Assembly (NCBI GenBank): GCA_902781655.1
Contig: CACZJZ010000012.1
Span: 28,926-92,925, forward strand
Length of the DNA stretch: 64,000 nt
From: an uncultured Lachnospiraceae bacterium
GTDB lineage: Bacteria; Bacillota; Clostridia; Lachnospirales; Lachnospiraceae
Direction of reading: 5' to 3'
Part shown: positions 23,023 through 34,121 of the stretch, piece after piece
How the letters are laid out: every line of letters starts with the position of its first letter
Position numbering within the stretch: position 1 is the first letter of the stretch
Translations under genes and position numbers: made by a program
The notes under the pieces: model-generated
What the model saw: only the letters and a program-made list of their open reading frames with translations
The model's database searches: none
What the model was told of the DNA's origin: nothing

Positions 23023-25664
23023 GGAATAGAATTTCTGCGGCCGGTGCTTCCGCACCGGCTGTTTCTTTACGGTCTGACAGGCGCGGTGCGGTGGAGCATC
23101 CTTACCGGACGGCGTTTTTGCTCGGTGCGGTACTGTATGTGGTCTGTGTGATTCCGTTTCTGATTTATCACGGCGGGATCTTTTTCTATTACGGGGATTA
23201 TAACGTCCAGCAGGTGCCGTTTTATATTCTTGCACACCGCGCTGTGCGGGAGGGACGGCTGTTCTGGAGTCCGTATGTGGATCTCGGCGGAAGCATGGGC
23301 GGGAGTTTTGCGTTTTATCTCTGGGGCAGTCCGTTTTTCTGGATCACCATTCCGTTCCCGGAGACTGCGGTGCCATACCTTCTGCCGTTTCTGATGGCGG
23401 CAAAATACGGCACTGCCACGCTGACCGGGTTCGCGCTGATCCGCAGAGGGACGAAAACGGACCGGGCGGCGCTGATCGGTGCACTGCTTTATGCGTTTTC
23501 CGGGTTTCAGGCCTGCAATATTGTCTTTCAGCATTTTCACGATGTGGTGGCGTTTTTTCCACTTTATGTGCTTGCGTTTGATGACTTTCTGCAGAAGAAG
23601 AAGCGGGTTCCATTCACGCTGATGACGGCGTTCATGGTCATTCTGAACTACTATTTCTTCGTGGGCGAGGTTGTTTTCTTTCTGTTGTATTACGCCGTCC
23701 GCTATGTCTGGGCGGACGGAATCATGCAGCGGAAGAGAGGTATCGCCCGGGAAGTTTTGTCACTGCTCGGATTCGGCGCGCTGGGGCTTGGCGCCGCTGC
23801 GTTTTTCCTTGTGCAGTCACTTGAGGGGGTAGTCGGCAACACGCGCGTTTCCAACTGGATCAGCGGTTATGACTGGGTCCGTTACCCGGATCCCGGAACG
23901 CCGCTCGCTATTCTGAAAAGCTTCTTCGTGGCGCCGGATCTGATTGCGAAGGGGACAATGTTCTCAAGTGACGCGATCAAGTGCGGGTCGGTGGCCGCTT
24001 ATCTGCCGTGCTTCGGCGTCTCCGGTGCAGCCGCGTATTTTGCCGCGCACAGGGGGAAATGGAATTGGAAAAAACGGCTGTCTGTGGTCTTTCTGGCATG
24101 TGCTTTTGTCCCGCTTTTGAATGCGATGTTTTCCGCGTTCAACAGCGCCTATTATGCGCGCTGGTTTTACCTGCCGGTGCTCCTGATGGCGTCGATGACT
24201 GCGGAGTCTCTGGAGGACGCGGATACGTCATCCTGGAAGATTGGCGCGAAGATTGCGATCTTCGGACTTTTGTTCTTCACGCTGTGTGGGCTGATTCCAA
24301 AGTATGAGGACGGGAGCTGGTCGTTCTTCTCGCTGCCGGATAATCCGGAGATTTTCTGGATGGAGATTCTCGGCACGGCGCTGACGGTGCCGTTCCTGCT
24401 CTATATTCTTTTCGGGCCGCAGATGCAGGAAAAGCTTCACGCCCTGCGGCGCGGCGCGCAGGCAAAGGATGAATCATCGACGGAACTTGCTCCGGTGAGG
24501 CGCCGGCACAGGCCGGGCAGATCCGGAGAGAAAGGCAGATGGTCTGAGGAAGCCGGACTGCCGGAAGTACCGGAGTTTCAGCGTTACCGTCCTGCGGCAC
24601 TTGTCCTCACGGCATTCTGCTGCGCACTCTGCACGATGACGGTCATGCTCAACGGAACGAGCCTCATCGCGCGGACAGGCGGGACGAAGTGGCGCTGGGA
24701 GATGCTTGACACAAGACCTGCGCTGCCGGATGAGAAGACCTTTGCCCGGGTCGAGACGGACGGAACGAGTACAAACTATGAGATGGTATGGGGATATCCG
24801 ACCATTCACGCCTTCGAGAGCACGGTCACGCCTTCGATTCAGGAGTTTTACGACGGGATCGGTATACGCCGCTCGGTGGAATCGGAGCTTCCGTGGACGA
24901 GAGTCGGGGCGAGACAGATTCTGTCGGTCCGGTATGAGTTGGAGAATCTTATCATCTCCTCGGATGAGAAGTATTCCAAGCGGGGCGGACTGCCGGGGTA
25001 TACCAGCGTGGAAACGGAAAGCCCGTATTATGCCATTTATGAGAATCAGCATTTTATTCCGATGGGATTCACGTTTGAGCATTACGTGACGGAATCTGAG
25101 TACAAGACGCTGGATGCCGGCAGTACGATCGCGGACCGGCTGCTGGTACGCGATCTGATTCTGCCGGATGAGACCGCGGCATCCCTGGGCCTGGATATCG
25201 GAGAGAATGCGGAGGAAGCGGCAAAATCAATCCGGGAGGATCTGCAGGAGTCCGGCACGGAGACGGAGGTATATCCGACGCTGGCACACGACGATATCGC
25301 GGATCCCGGTGCCATGTCGATCGACGAGCTGGAGCGGGAGAGCGACCGGCGGGCCGCGTCCGCATGTACGTCGTTTGTCTTCGACAACGGCGGATTCACG
25401 GCGGAAACAGCGGATCTTGACGCGCGGAACCTGGTGTTTTTCTCTGTACCGTATTCCAGGGGCTGGACTGCCTTTCTTGACGGGGAGAAGACGGAGGTGA
25501 TTCGTGCGGATTTCGGACTCATGGCGGTGGCGGTGCCGGAGGGGGTGCACCATATCTCGTTCCGCTACGAGCCGTACGGCTTCCGTCTGGCAGTGCTCTG
25601 TTCGGTGCTCTGCGCAGCATTGATCTGTGTCATCGCCTTGATCGAGAAGCGGAAGAAGAGATGA
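23019..25664 (+). CDS. yfhO: YfhO-family multi-pass membrane protein
   Basis: An 881-residue integral membrane protein. About a dozen hydrophobic segments occupy the first 480 residues (for example FLLGAVLYVVCVIPFLIYH near 30), then a basic cytosolic-type stretch (near 480-510), another membrane segment (near 525), a large extracytoplasmic domain and a last segment (LAVLCSVLCAALICVIALI) with a basic end. The N-terminal YYGDYNVQQVPFY and DLGGSMGGSFAFYLWGSPFF motifs are those of the YfhO family, GT-C-like proteins implicated in lipoteichoic acid glycosylation in some Firmicutes. The substrate here is unknown. It is coupled to yerC by a 4-base overlap. Confidence 0.88.
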   Translation: MRNRISAAGASAPAVSLRSDRRGAVEHPYRTAFLLGAVLYVVCVIPFLIYHGGIFFYYGDYNVQQVPFYILAHRAVREGRLFWSPYVDLGGSMGGSFAFYLWGSPFFWITIPFPETAVPYLLPFLMAAKYGTATLTGFALIRRGTKTDRAALIGALLYAFSGFQACNIVFQHFHDVVAFFPLYVLAFDDFLQKKKRVPFTLMTAFMVILNYYFFVGEVVFFLLYYAVRYVWADGIMQRKRGIAREVLSLLGFGALGLGAAAFFLVQSLEGVVGNTRVSNWISGYDWVRYPDPGTPLAILKSFFVAPDLIAKGTMFSSDAIKCGSVAAYLPCFGVSGAAAYFAAHRGKWNWKKRLSVVFLACAFVPLLNAMFSAFNSAYYARWFYLPVLLMASMTAESLEDADTSSWKIGAKIAIFGLLFFTLCGLIPKYEDGSWSFFSLPDNPEIFWMEILGTALTVPFLLYILFGPQMQEKLHALRRGAQAKDESSTELAPVRRRHRPGRSGEKGRWSEEAGLPEVPEFQRYRPAALVLTAFCCALCTMTVMLNGTSLIARTGGTKWRWEMLDTRPALPDEKTFARVETDGTSTNYEMVWGYPTIHAFESTVTPSIQEFYDGIGIRRSVESELPWTRVGARQILSVRYELENLIISSDEKYSKRGGLPGYTSVETESPYYAIYENQHFIPMGFTFEHYVTESEYKTLDAGSTIADRLLVRDLILPDETAASLGLDIGENAEEAAKSIREDLQESGTETEVYPTLAHDDIADPGAMSIDELERESDRRAASACTSFVFDNGGFTAETADLDARNLVFFSVPYSRGWTAFLDGEKTEVIRADFGLMAVAVPEGVHHISFRYEPYGFRLAVLCSVLCAALICVIALIEKRKKR

Positions 25665-25720
25665 AGTGAGAAGGCAACTTTTTCTCCATCAACGCGATTG
25701 GTCTTAAATCAATACATCTC

Positions 25721-25749
25721 TTGCAAATTGAGGAGTCGGGTGATACGAT
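25721..25749 (+). promoter_or_regulatory. Promoter of the pheB-hom-aspartate kinase operon
   Basis: TTGCAA (25721-25726), 17 bases, TACGAT (25744-25749) with TG-A in front. The two hexamers and spacing are identical to the promoter at 30003-30031. Confidence 0.7.
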
Positions 25750-25815
25750 TTCCACCATGAGCGCACAAATGTCCGTGCAATATAGACAATTACGACAATT
25801 GTGCCGGGAGGCTGT

Positions 25816-26259
25816 ATGGCTAAAGAGACAGGGTACTATCTGATCCGGAAGAATGCCGTTCCGGAGGTCCTGCAGAAGGTCGTGGAGGTGAACAAGATGC
25901 TGGCCTCCGGGAAGGCCAGGACCGTGAATGAGGCGGCCGCGGCAGTGGGCATCAGCCGCAGCACGTATTATAAGTACGCCAATGACGTGGAGGAATTTCA
26001 TGACAGCGCCGCCGGTACGACACTGACGCTGTATGCGGAGATCAATGACGAGACCGGATTGCTGGCGGAGGTTCTGCGGATCATCGCGGAGAGTCGTGCC
26101 AATATTCTGACCATTCATCAGAGTATTCCGCTCAATGGCGTCGCTGCGCTCTCCATCAGCATTCAGATTCTGGAGAACACAGACAATATCAATCTTATGA
26201 TCGAGCGGCTTGAAAACCTCAGCGGTGTGCGGAAGGTCCGCGTGACCGGAAGAGAGTGA
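25816..26259 (+). CDS. pheB: ACT domain protein PheB (UPF0735)
   Basis: A 147-residue small-molecule-binding regulator candidate. Residues 1-65 contain a helix-turn-helix-like element (TVNEAAAAVGISRSTYYKY). Residues 70-145 are an ACT domain (LTLYAEINDETGLLAEVLRIIAESRANILTIHQ split over the fold, ending GVRKVRVTG). PheB is regularly found beside homoserine dehydrogenase in Firmicutes, as here. The molecular role is not settled; amino-acid-responsive regulation is inferred. GGGAGG precedes ATG 25816; an in-frame GTG at 25801 is less likely. Confidence 0.9.
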   Translation: MAKETGYYLIRKNAVPEVLQKVVEVNKMLASGKARTVNEAAAAVGISRSTYYKYANDVEEFHDSAAGTTLTLYAEINDETGLLAEVLRIIAESRANILTIHQSIPLNGVAALSISIQILENTDNINLMIERLENLSGVRKVRVTGRE

Positions 26260-26389
26260 GCGCGGGTCACGCGATGATGGAGTCCGGGCGGACGAGTGAC
26301 GCCAGGCATGGCGCAGAGACCTGCTGCCGGAGTGGCTTACACGATGGCAGGGTCCGGATGGATGACAGACGGAAGGGAGAAGGATACCA

Positions 26390-27661
26390 ATGATCAAGGC
26401 AGCAATTCTTGGGTATGGGACGGTTGGCAGCGGCGTCGCGGCGCTGATTGATCAGAACAGCGCGGAGATCCGCCGCAGCGTTCCGGAAGGCATCGAGGTG
26501 AAGTACATTCTGGATCTGCGGGACTTTCCGGACAGTCCTTACCGGGACCGGATGGTGAAGGATGTGAATGTGATCCTGGAGGATCCGGAGATCAAAATCA
26601 TATGTGAGACGATGGGCGGCAAGGGCGCGGCATATCAGTTCAGCAAGGCGGCACTGGAGAAGGGTATCAGCGTCTGCACTTCTAATAAGGAGCTGGTGGC
26701 CGCTTTCGGACCGGAGCTGATGGCGACAGCCGCTGCGCATCACTGCAGCTACCTCTTCGAGGCAAGTGTGGGCGGCGGCATTCCGCTGCTCCGCACGCTG
26801 AATACAGGTCTGTCGCAGGAAAACATCACGCGTGTCGCCGGCATTCTGAATGGGACGACCAACTACATTCTGACGAAGATGAACCGGGATGGCGCGGATT
26901 TTGATACGGTACTCCGCAGAGCGCAGGAACTCGGGTACGCGGAGCGCAATCCGGAGGCGGATGTGGAGGGGCATGACACGGCGCGAAAGATCGCGATCAT
27001 CACCTCTCTCATCAGCGGCAGGACAGCCCGGTATGAGGATGTTCCCTGCGAGGGCATCACGAAAATTGACCGCATGGATTTTGCCTGCGCGGCAGCGCTT
27101 CATGCGGAGGTGAAGCTGCTCGGTCTGTGTGAGAAGGATGGAGACGGACGATATGCGGTGATTACCGCGCCGTTCCTGGTGCCGGAGGAGAGTCTGCTTG
27201 CGCCGGTGCAGGATGTGTTCAACGGCGTGCTGATCCATGGAACAATGGTGGACGATGTGGTGCTGATCGGCCGCGGAGCGGGCAGGGATGCGACCGCGAG
27301 CGCGGTGGTGAGCGATGTGATCGATGCGGCGCGCCATCCCGGCGAGACGGTTCCCTGCCCGTGGAAGGGTGGCGATCCGATGCCGCTCGTCCCGGTTGCG
27401 GAACAGAAGAGGCGGTTTCTCGTCCGCGTGCCGGCAGCAGAGGCCGGACTTGCGGCGCAGCTGTTCGGCGCGGTGCGGCCTGTGGCGGCAGAGTCCGGCG
27501 CGGCGCGGCCGGCTTTCGGTGAGAACGGCAAGAGCCAGCCGGAGCAGAAGGAGGAATACGCCTTTGTGACGCCGGTGCTGTCTGAAGGAGAGTTCGCGAA
27601 GAAGGCGGGGGAGTTCTCGTCTGTGCACCGGATTCGTCTGCTGGATCCCGATATGGTTTAA
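26390..27661 (+). CDS. hom: Homoserine dehydrogenase
   Basis: Reduces aspartate semialdehyde to homoserine, leading to threonine and methionine. The 423-residue protein has the N-terminal Rossmann fold (AILGYGTVGSGVAAL), the TSNKELVAA segment, the substrate-site region FEASVGGGIPLLRTL near 123 and GILNGTTNYILTKM near 150, and EADVEGHDTARKIAIL-type helices. The C-terminal third is short and divergent with an Ala-rich linker, and does not show a clear ACT domain; PheB might supply this function. It lies between pheB and aspartate kinase. Confidence 0.95.
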   Translation: MIKAAILGYGTVGSGVAALIDQNSAEIRRSVPEGIEVKYILDLRDFPDSPYRDRMVKDVNVILEDPEIKIICETMGGKGAAYQFSKAALEKGISVCTSNKELVAAFGPELMATAAAHHCSYLFEASVGGGIPLLRTLNTGLSQENITRVAGILNGTTNYILTKMNRDGADFDTVLRRAQELGYAERNPEADVEGHDTARKIAIITSLISGRTARYEDVPCEGITKIDRMDFACAAALHAEVKLLGLCEKDGDGRYAVITAPFLVPEESLLAPVQDVFNGVLIHGTMVDDVVLIGRGAGRDATASAVVSDVIDAARHPGETVPCPWKGGDPMPLVPVAEQKRRFLVRVPAAEAGLAAQLFGAVRPVAAESGAARPAFGENGKSQPEQKEEYAFVTPVLSEGEFAKKAGEFSSVHRIRLLDPDMV

Positions 27662-27694
27662 GAGAAGACGCGGAAGTACAACAGGAGAGATGGA

Positions 27695-29026
27695 ATGAGA
27701 AAAGTAGTCAAGTTCGGCGGCAGTTCTCTCGCCGATTCGCATCAGTTTGAAAAGGTCGGCAATATCATCCGCGCGGACGCGTCGAGAGTTTATGTCGTGC
27801 CCTCGGCACCGGGCAAGCGGTTTTCCGGGGACCGGAAGGTCACGGACCTGCTCTACGACGCGTACCGCGCCGCTTCAGAGGATGCGGACAGCGGGGCGGT
27901 GGATGCCGTGCTCGGCAAAATCCGTGCGCGCTACGCGGAGATCATCGAAGGACTGGGACTGGGAGAATTTTTCCTCGGAGCGGATTTTGACGAGATCCGG
28001 AAGAATCTTCTGGAGGCGCCGGAGAGGGATTATGTGGCGTCGCGCGGGGAATATCTGAACGGCAGGATCATGGCGCGCTACCTTGGGTATGAATTTCTGG
28101 ACGCGAAGGAGGTCATTTTCTTCGATGCGGACGGGCGGCTCGATGCGGAGAAGACGAATGAAGTGCTGCGCGGACGGCTCGAGTCTATGCCGAACGCGGT
28201 GATTCCAGGCTTCTACGGCTGCGGCGCGGATGGAAGGGTGAAAACATTTTCACGCGGCGGATCTGACATTACAGGATCCATCGTGGCGCGCGCATCGGGC
28301 GCCGATGTCTATGAGAACTGGACGGATGTGTCGGGATTCATGGTCGCGGACCCGCGGATCGTCGCGAATCCGCAGTCCATCGATACCATCACCTACCGGG
28401 AGCTGCGAGAGCTCTCCTATATGGGAGCATCCGTGCTGCATGAGGACGCGATCTTTCCGGTGCGTCACGCCGGCATTCCGATCAACATCCGCAACACCAA
28501 CGAGCCGGACGCGGCGGGCACCTGGATTGTGGAGAGCACGGCGCGTCAGCCAAAATACACGATCACCGGCATCGCCGGAAAGAAGGATTTCTGCTCCGTG
28601 CTCATCAGCAAGGCGCTGATGAACTCGGAGATCGGATTTTACCGCAGAGTGTCGCAGGCGTTCGAGGATCACGGCGTCTCCGTCGAGCACATGCCCTCGG
28701 GTATCGATACGATGACGGTTGTCGTGCATGAGTCGGAGTTTCTCAACAAGGAACAGCAGGTGGTCTCCGAGATTCACCGGCAGTGCAGCCCGGACAGCAT
28801 TGAGATCGACTCCGGACTCGCGCTCATCGCGGTCGTCGGACGCGGCATGAAGAGCACGCGCGGCACGGCGGGACGCATCTTCTCCGCGCTCGCGCACGCG
28901 CATGTCAACGTCCGCATGATTGATCAGGGCTCGAGCGAACTCAATATCATCATTGCCGTGGATAATCAGGATTTTGAGACGGCAATCCGCGCGATTTATG
29001 ATATATTTGTCACAACGCAGTTGTGA
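27695..29026 (+). CDS. lysC: Aspartate kinase
   Basis: Phosphorylates aspartate, the entry to lysine, threonine and methionine synthesis. The kinase domain has VVKFGGSSLADS at the start, the active-site TFSRGGSDITGSIVA near residue 185 and the DPRIVANPQ segment. From about residue 300 two ACT domains follow (FCSVLISKALMNSEIGF and GLALIAVVGRGMKSTRGTAGR), expected to bind feedback amino acids. The 443-residue single-chain form fits Clostridial enzymes that are not fused to Hom. It starts 33 bases after hom behind AGGAGAGATGG. The symbol is by pathway role; thrA or dapG would be equally defensible. Confidence 0.94.
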   Translation: MRKVVKFGGSSLADSHQFEKVGNIIRADASRVYVVPSAPGKRFSGDRKVTDLLYDAYRAASEDADSGAVDAVLGKIRARYAEIIEGLGLGEFFLGADFDEIRKNLLEAPERDYVASRGEYLNGRIMARYLGYEFLDAKEVIFFDADGRLDAEKTNEVLRGRLESMPNAVIPGFYGCGADGRVKTFSRGGSDITGSIVARASGADVYENWTDVSGFMVADPRIVANPQSIDTITYRELRELSYMGASVLHEDAIFPVRHAGIPINIRNTNEPDAAGTWIVESTARQPKYTITGIAGKKDFCSVLISKALMNSEIGFYRRVSQAFEDHGVSVEHMPSGIDTMTVVVHESEFLNKEQQVVSEIHRQCSPDSIEIDSGLALIAVVGRGMKSTRGTAGRIFSALAHAHVNVRMIDQGSSELNIIIAVDNQDFETAIRAIYDIFVTTQL

Positions 29027-29068
29027 CAGAAGGAGTCGCAGGATTCTCAGCGCGGGAGGAAACAGGGC

Positions 29069-29896
29069 ATGACGCTGAAGGAAGATTTTGAAAATCAGAA
29101 AAAGATGCTCGAGGGAAAGAGCGGGAAGGAGAAGCTGGTCTGGTTCTGGGGATACTATAAGATACCGGTGATTATTTTTGCCGGCATGATCGTCCTGCTT
29201 GTGATGCTGATCCGCACCTGGGTGACCAATAAGCCGCAGGCGGCGGGGCTTGTCCTGCTCAATGCGGAGAGTGAGCAGGCCTATCAGGACCCGTCGGAGT
29301 GGCTCGAGCAGCCGCTGGCGGATTATATGGGAGTCAATCTCAAGACCAGCTCGCTGATGCTGAGCACGGGCGGACATATCACGCCCGGCGGCTCGACGGA
29401 CCAGTACGAGATCGCCGAGGCACAGAAGGTCATGGTCTATGTGGCCGCGCAGCAGGTCGATGTGCTGTGCGCGGACGCCTGGAATTATGAGAGCTATGCC
29501 ATCGCGGATATGTACATGGACCTCCGGGATGTTCTGAACGAGAAGCAGATTGCAAAATACGAGCCGTATTTTTATTATGTAGACCGCGCGGTCATCGAGG
29601 AAAGGCAGAATTATACGGCGGATGGGACGCAGGATACGCCGTTCGTCTCCGGCACGATCGCAGACATCTCGGGCCAGACAAAGGCGGCTGCGGCAGAACA
29701 GAGGGGTACCTGGAAAAGGCCGGACCCGAAGAGTATGAAGGATCCGGTTCCGGTCGGAATCATTATGACAGACAGTCCGTACCTCACAAAATCGGGGCTT
29801 TACCAGAACGCGGTGCCGATCGTGGGTGTGATCGGTAATTCGAAGCACCTTCCGGAAGCCCGCTATATGGTCGACTTCCTGTGGGAACATGAATAG
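29069..29896 (+). CDS. Single-span membrane protein of unknown function
   Basis: A 275-residue protein with a charged cytosolic N-terminus (residues 1-30), one membrane segment (PVIIFAGMIVLLVMLIRTW, about 32-52) and a large extracytoplasmic domain. The soluble part has AGLVLLNAES, a VDVLCADAWNYESYA segment and VPVGIIMTDSPYL; the arrangement loosely recalls periplasmic-binding folds, but I do not recognise the family. It follows aspartate kinase by 42 bases with a GGGAGGA site and is closed by a strong terminator, so it is probably the last gene of the pheB-hom-lysC unit. Confidence 0.8.
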   Translation: MTLKEDFENQKKMLEGKSGKEKLVWFWGYYKIPVIIFAGMIVLLVMLIRTWVTNKPQAAGLVLLNAESEQAYQDPSEWLEQPLADYMGVNLKTSSLMLSTGGHITPGGSTDQYEIAEAQKVMVYVAAQQVDVLCADAWNYESYAIADMYMDLRDVLNEKQIAKYEPYFYYVDRAVIEERQNYTADGTQDTPFVSGTIADISGQTKAAAAEQRGTWKRPDPKSMKDPVPVGIIMTDSPYLTKSGLYQNAVPIVGVIGNSKHLPEARYMVDFLWEHE

Positions 29897-29917
29897 TAAC
29901 GGCGGCAGAACCGCCGT

Positions 29918-29961
29918 ATCGGGTGGGGCAGATTTCATCTGTTCTGCCCGATTTTGTTTTT
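29918..29961 (+). terminator. Intrinsic terminator closing the aspartate-family operon
   Basis: Arms 29918-29931 and 29939-29952 pair over 14 positions when G-U pairs are allowed, with a 7-base loop, followed by TTTGTTTTT. A smaller hairpin, CGGCGG (29900-29905) with CCGCCG (29911-29916), lies just in front. Confidence 0.85.
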
Positions 29962-30002
29962 CTGAAAAGACTCACAGCCTGCTTTTGTTTGCCTGGAAGG
30001 AC

Positions 30003-30031
30003 TTGCAATCAAAAAGTGAGTAGTTTACGAT
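30003..30031 (+). promoter_or_regulatory. Promoter upstream of the 169-residue membrane protein and guaB
   Basis: TTGCAA (30003-30008), 17 bases, TACGAT (30026-30031). The predicted leader is about 70 bases. Confidence 0.65.
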
Positions 30032-30107
30032 ACAGACAGTCTGTACGGCATATGCGGAAATTGGCATTACGATTATTAAATCATCAATTGACAGGAGAGC
30101 GGAAGGT

Positions 30108-30617
30108 ATGGATTCATCGGAACGCGGCGTAATTGAAAATGTGGTGCCCAGCCGGGCGGGGGCGGGAACGAAGGTATTGTATGTGTTTCTCTGGATCGTG
30201 ACGGCTCTTTTTCTGATGATGGGAATGGTCAGAGGGTTTATCCCACTTCTGATCGGCGTGGTACTTGTCTTTGTCACATGGTGGATGAGCCGCATGACAC
30301 AGATCGAGTATGAGTACTCCTATTTTGACAAGGAGCTGCATGTCGCCCGGATCATGAAGAAGGAGGCGAGAAAGGAACTCGGCACGTACAATCTCGACGA
30401 TATGCAGATCGGCGGACCGGTGCGCTCCTATCATCTCGACAATTATCGGAATAAGGACAAGGATCTCAAGACGCTCGATTACAGTTCCAAGGTGGAAAAG
30501 CAGCCTGACCCGCGGTATGCGCTGTATTTTGCCGACAAGAGGATCCTGATCGAACCGGATGCGGAGCTGGCGCAGGCGCTGCACGAGAAATTTCCGAGGA
30601 AGTTTTATCTAGACTGA
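30108..30617 (+). CDS. Two-span membrane protein of unknown function
   Basis: A 169-residue protein. Two adjacent membrane segments (VLYVFLWIVTALFLMMGMV and FIPLLIGVVLVFVTWWM, about residues 23-62) form a hairpin, followed by a soluble cytosolic domain of about 105 residues with IEYEYSYFDKELHVARIMKKEARKE split into two strands, DDMQIGGPVRSYHLDNY and LYFADKRILIEPD. The soluble part resembles small PH-like domains found after such membrane hairpins, but this is a loose impression. It is 42 bases upstream of guaB and probably shares its transcript. Confidence 0.8.
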   Translation: MDSSERGVIENVVPSRAGAGTKVLYVFLWIVTALFLMMGMVRGFIPLLIGVVLVFVTWWMSRMTQIEYEYSYFDKELHVARIMKKEARKELGTYNLDDMQIGGPVRSYHLDNYRNKDKDLKTLDYSSKVEKQPDPRYALYFADKRILIEPDAELAQALHEKFPRKFYLD

Positions 30618-30632
30618 GGCTGGACAGAATAA

Positions 30633-32120
<1,488 letters not shown>

Positions 32121-32183
32121 ACCCGGGTAACGCAAGGGAAGCGGTTCAGGGTATAAAAACAGATCCAACAATACGTAAGCGAT

Positions 32184-32232
32184 GCAGCACCTCATCCCGG
32201 ATTCGCAGCGCGGATTCCAGGTGAGGTGCTGC
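32184..32232 (+). other. Hairpin in the guaB-glnS intergenic region
   Basis: GCAGCACCTCA (32184-32194) pairs perfectly with TGAGGTGCTGC (32222-32232). The 27-base loop contains CGGATTC twice. No T-run follows, so a simple terminator is unlikely; it may be part of the glnS leader. No T-box core is seen. Confidence 0.5.
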
Positions 32233-32267
32233 ATAGTTACAATACAATACTAATAAGGATGAAGATT

Positions 32268-33998
32268 ATGTCAGAGGAGAAAAATTGCTGCGGGACCGAC
32301 CGTGAAGATGGAGCTGCAGCGAAACAGGAAGAGAAGGAGAGCCGGAATTTCATTGAACATGAGATCGACAAGGATCTCGCGGAGGGAGTCTATGACCATG
32401 TGCAGACCCGTTTTCCGCCGGAGCCGAACGGCTATCTCCACATCGGCCACGCCAAGTCGATTCTGTTGAACTATGGAATCGCGAAGGAATATGGCGGAAA
32501 GTTCAGTCTGCGGTTTGACGATACGAATCCGACGAAGGAGAAGAACGAGTTTGTCGACGCGATTCAGCGGGACGTGAAGTGGCTCGGCGCGGACTATGAG
32601 GACCGTCTCTTCTATGCCAGCGATTATTTTGACAAGATGTATGAGGTTGCGCTGATTCTCATCCGCCAGGGGAAGGCGTATGTCTCTGATCTGTCGGCGG
32701 ACGAGATCCGGGAGTACCGCGGCACGCTGACGGAGCCGGGCAGAAATGATCCGAACCGGGACCGCTCCGTGGAGGAGAATCTGGACCTCTTTGAGCGCAT
32801 GCGGGCCGGCGAATTTGCGGACGGGACAAAGACGCTCCGCGCGAAGATCGACATGGCGAGCTCGAACATCAACATGCGCGATCCGATTCTGTACCGTGTG
32901 GCGCATCTGCATCACCAGCACACCGGAGATAAGTGGTGCATCTATCCGATGTACGACTTTGCCCATCCGCTGGAGGACGCCTTCGAGGGCGTGACGCATT
33001 CGCTGTGCACGCTGGAGTTTGAGGATCACCGCCCGCTGTATGAGTGGGTGGTGCGCGAGCCGGGGATCTTCAAAAATCCGCCGCGCCAGATTGAGTTCGC
33101 GAAGATGTATCTGAAGAACGTCGTCACCGGCAAGCGGTATATCAAGAAGCTGGTTGAGGACGGCATTGTCGACGGGTGGGACGACCCGCGTCTTGTCTCG
33201 ATCGCGGGACTGCGCAGACGCGGTTTCACACCTGCTTCGATCCGCCGGTTTGTGGAAATGTCCGGTATTTCGAAGGCAAATTCGGTTTCGGACTATGCGA
33301 TGCTGGAGTATTGCATCCGCGAGGATCTGAAGCCGGCCTGCCGCCGGATGATGGCGGTGCTCGATCCGGTGAAGCTGGTGATTGATAATTATCCGGAGGA
33401 CAGGTCGGAGCTTCTGCCGGTGGAAAACAACAAGGAAAACCCGGAGCTTGGAAGCCGCGAGGTGCCGTTTGGGCGGGAACTGTGGATCGAGCGTGAGGAC
33501 TTCATGGAGAACCCGCCGAAAAAATATTTCCGGCTGTTCCCGGGCAATGAAGTGCGGCTCATGAACGCGTATTTTGTCCGGTGCACCGGCTGCGAAAAGG
33601 ACGCGGACGGAAGGGTGACGGTCATTCACGCCACCTATGATCCGGCGACCCGCGGCGGAGACAGTCCGAACGGGCGCAAGGTCAAGGGGACCATTCACTG
33701 GGTGGATGCGGCCACAGCGGTTCCGGTTACGGTGAGACTGTATGAGAATCTGATCGACGAGACGAAGGGGGTCTATAACGAGGACGGCTCGCTCAATCTC
33801 AATCCACATTCCCTTACGGTCTGCCATGCCTTTGCGGAACCGGCACTGCGCGAGGCGAAGCCGTATGACCGCTTCCAGTTTGTCCGCAGCGGCTTCTTCT
33901 GCGTGGATCCCAAGGATTCTAAGGAAGGGGCGCCGGTATTCAACCGCATCGTGACGCTCAAGAGTTCCTTTGTATTGCCGGCGAAATCTGGTCAGTAA
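32268..33998 (+). CDS. glnS: Glutaminyl-tRNA synthetase
   Basis: Charges tRNA-Gln directly. The 576-residue class I enzyme has the HIGH-type motif [16 protein letters not shown] near residue 55, [30 protein letters not shown] near 230, and [20 protein letters not shown] near 305, then the two beta-barrel anticodon-binding domains. The place of the KMSKS loop (E. coli MSKRKL) reads VTGKRYIKK. Many Firmicutes make Gln-tRNA by the GatCAB route, so this gene is probably an old acquisition. The chosen ATG 32268 has AAGGA eight bases upstream; ATG 32259 is an in-frame alternative. Confidence 0.95.
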   Translation: MSEEKNCCGTDREDGAAAKQEEKESRNFIEHEIDKDLAEGVYDHVQTRFPPEPNGYLHIGHAKSILLNYGIAKEYGGKFSLRFDDTNPTKEKNEFVDAIQRDVKWLGADYEDRLFYASDYFDKMYEVALILIRQGKAYVSDLSADEIREYRGTLTEPGRNDPNRDRSVEENLDLFERMRAGEFADGTKTLRAKIDMASSNINMRDPILYRVAHLHHQHTGDKWCIYPMYDFAHPLEDAFEGVTHSLCTLEFEDHRPLYEWVVREPGIFKNPPRQIEFAKMYLKNVVTGKRYIKKLVEDGIVDGWDDPRLVSIAGLRRRGFTPASIRRFVEMSGISKANSVSDYAMLEYCIREDLKPACRRMMAVLDPVKLVIDNYPEDRSELLPVENNKENPELGSREVPFGRELWIEREDFMENPPKKYFRLFPGNEVRLMNAYFVRCTGCEKDADGRVTVIHATYDPATRGGDSPNGRKVKGTIHWVDAATAVPVTVRLYENLIDETKGVYNEDGSLNLNPHSLTVCHAFAEPALREAKPYDRFQFVRSGFFCVDPKDSKEGAPVFNRIVTLKSSFVLPAKSGQ

Positions 33999-34000
33999 TG

Positions 34001-34052
34001 GTCAGTTATGAAGCATCTCAGCAGTATCGCGGAGATGCTTCATGACTGACCG
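34001..34052 (+). other. 20-bp hairpin after glnS
   Basis: Arms 34001-34020 and 34033-34052 pair at every position (one G-U) around a 12-base loop. The left arm begins two bases after the glnS stop and repeats GGTCAGT from the glnS 3' end (33991-33997). It probably stabilises or ends the transcript, but no T-run follows. Confidence 0.6.
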
Positions 34053-34121
34053 CGGGGTGCCGGAAGGCTGTCCTGTCACTGACAGTCAGAGGCCTTCATG
34101 GAAATGTAAACAGGTAACAAA

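Noticed and set aside
32121-32267. A T-box leader for glnS
   Set aside because: A hairpin is present but neither the T-box core nor a terminator with T-run is found.
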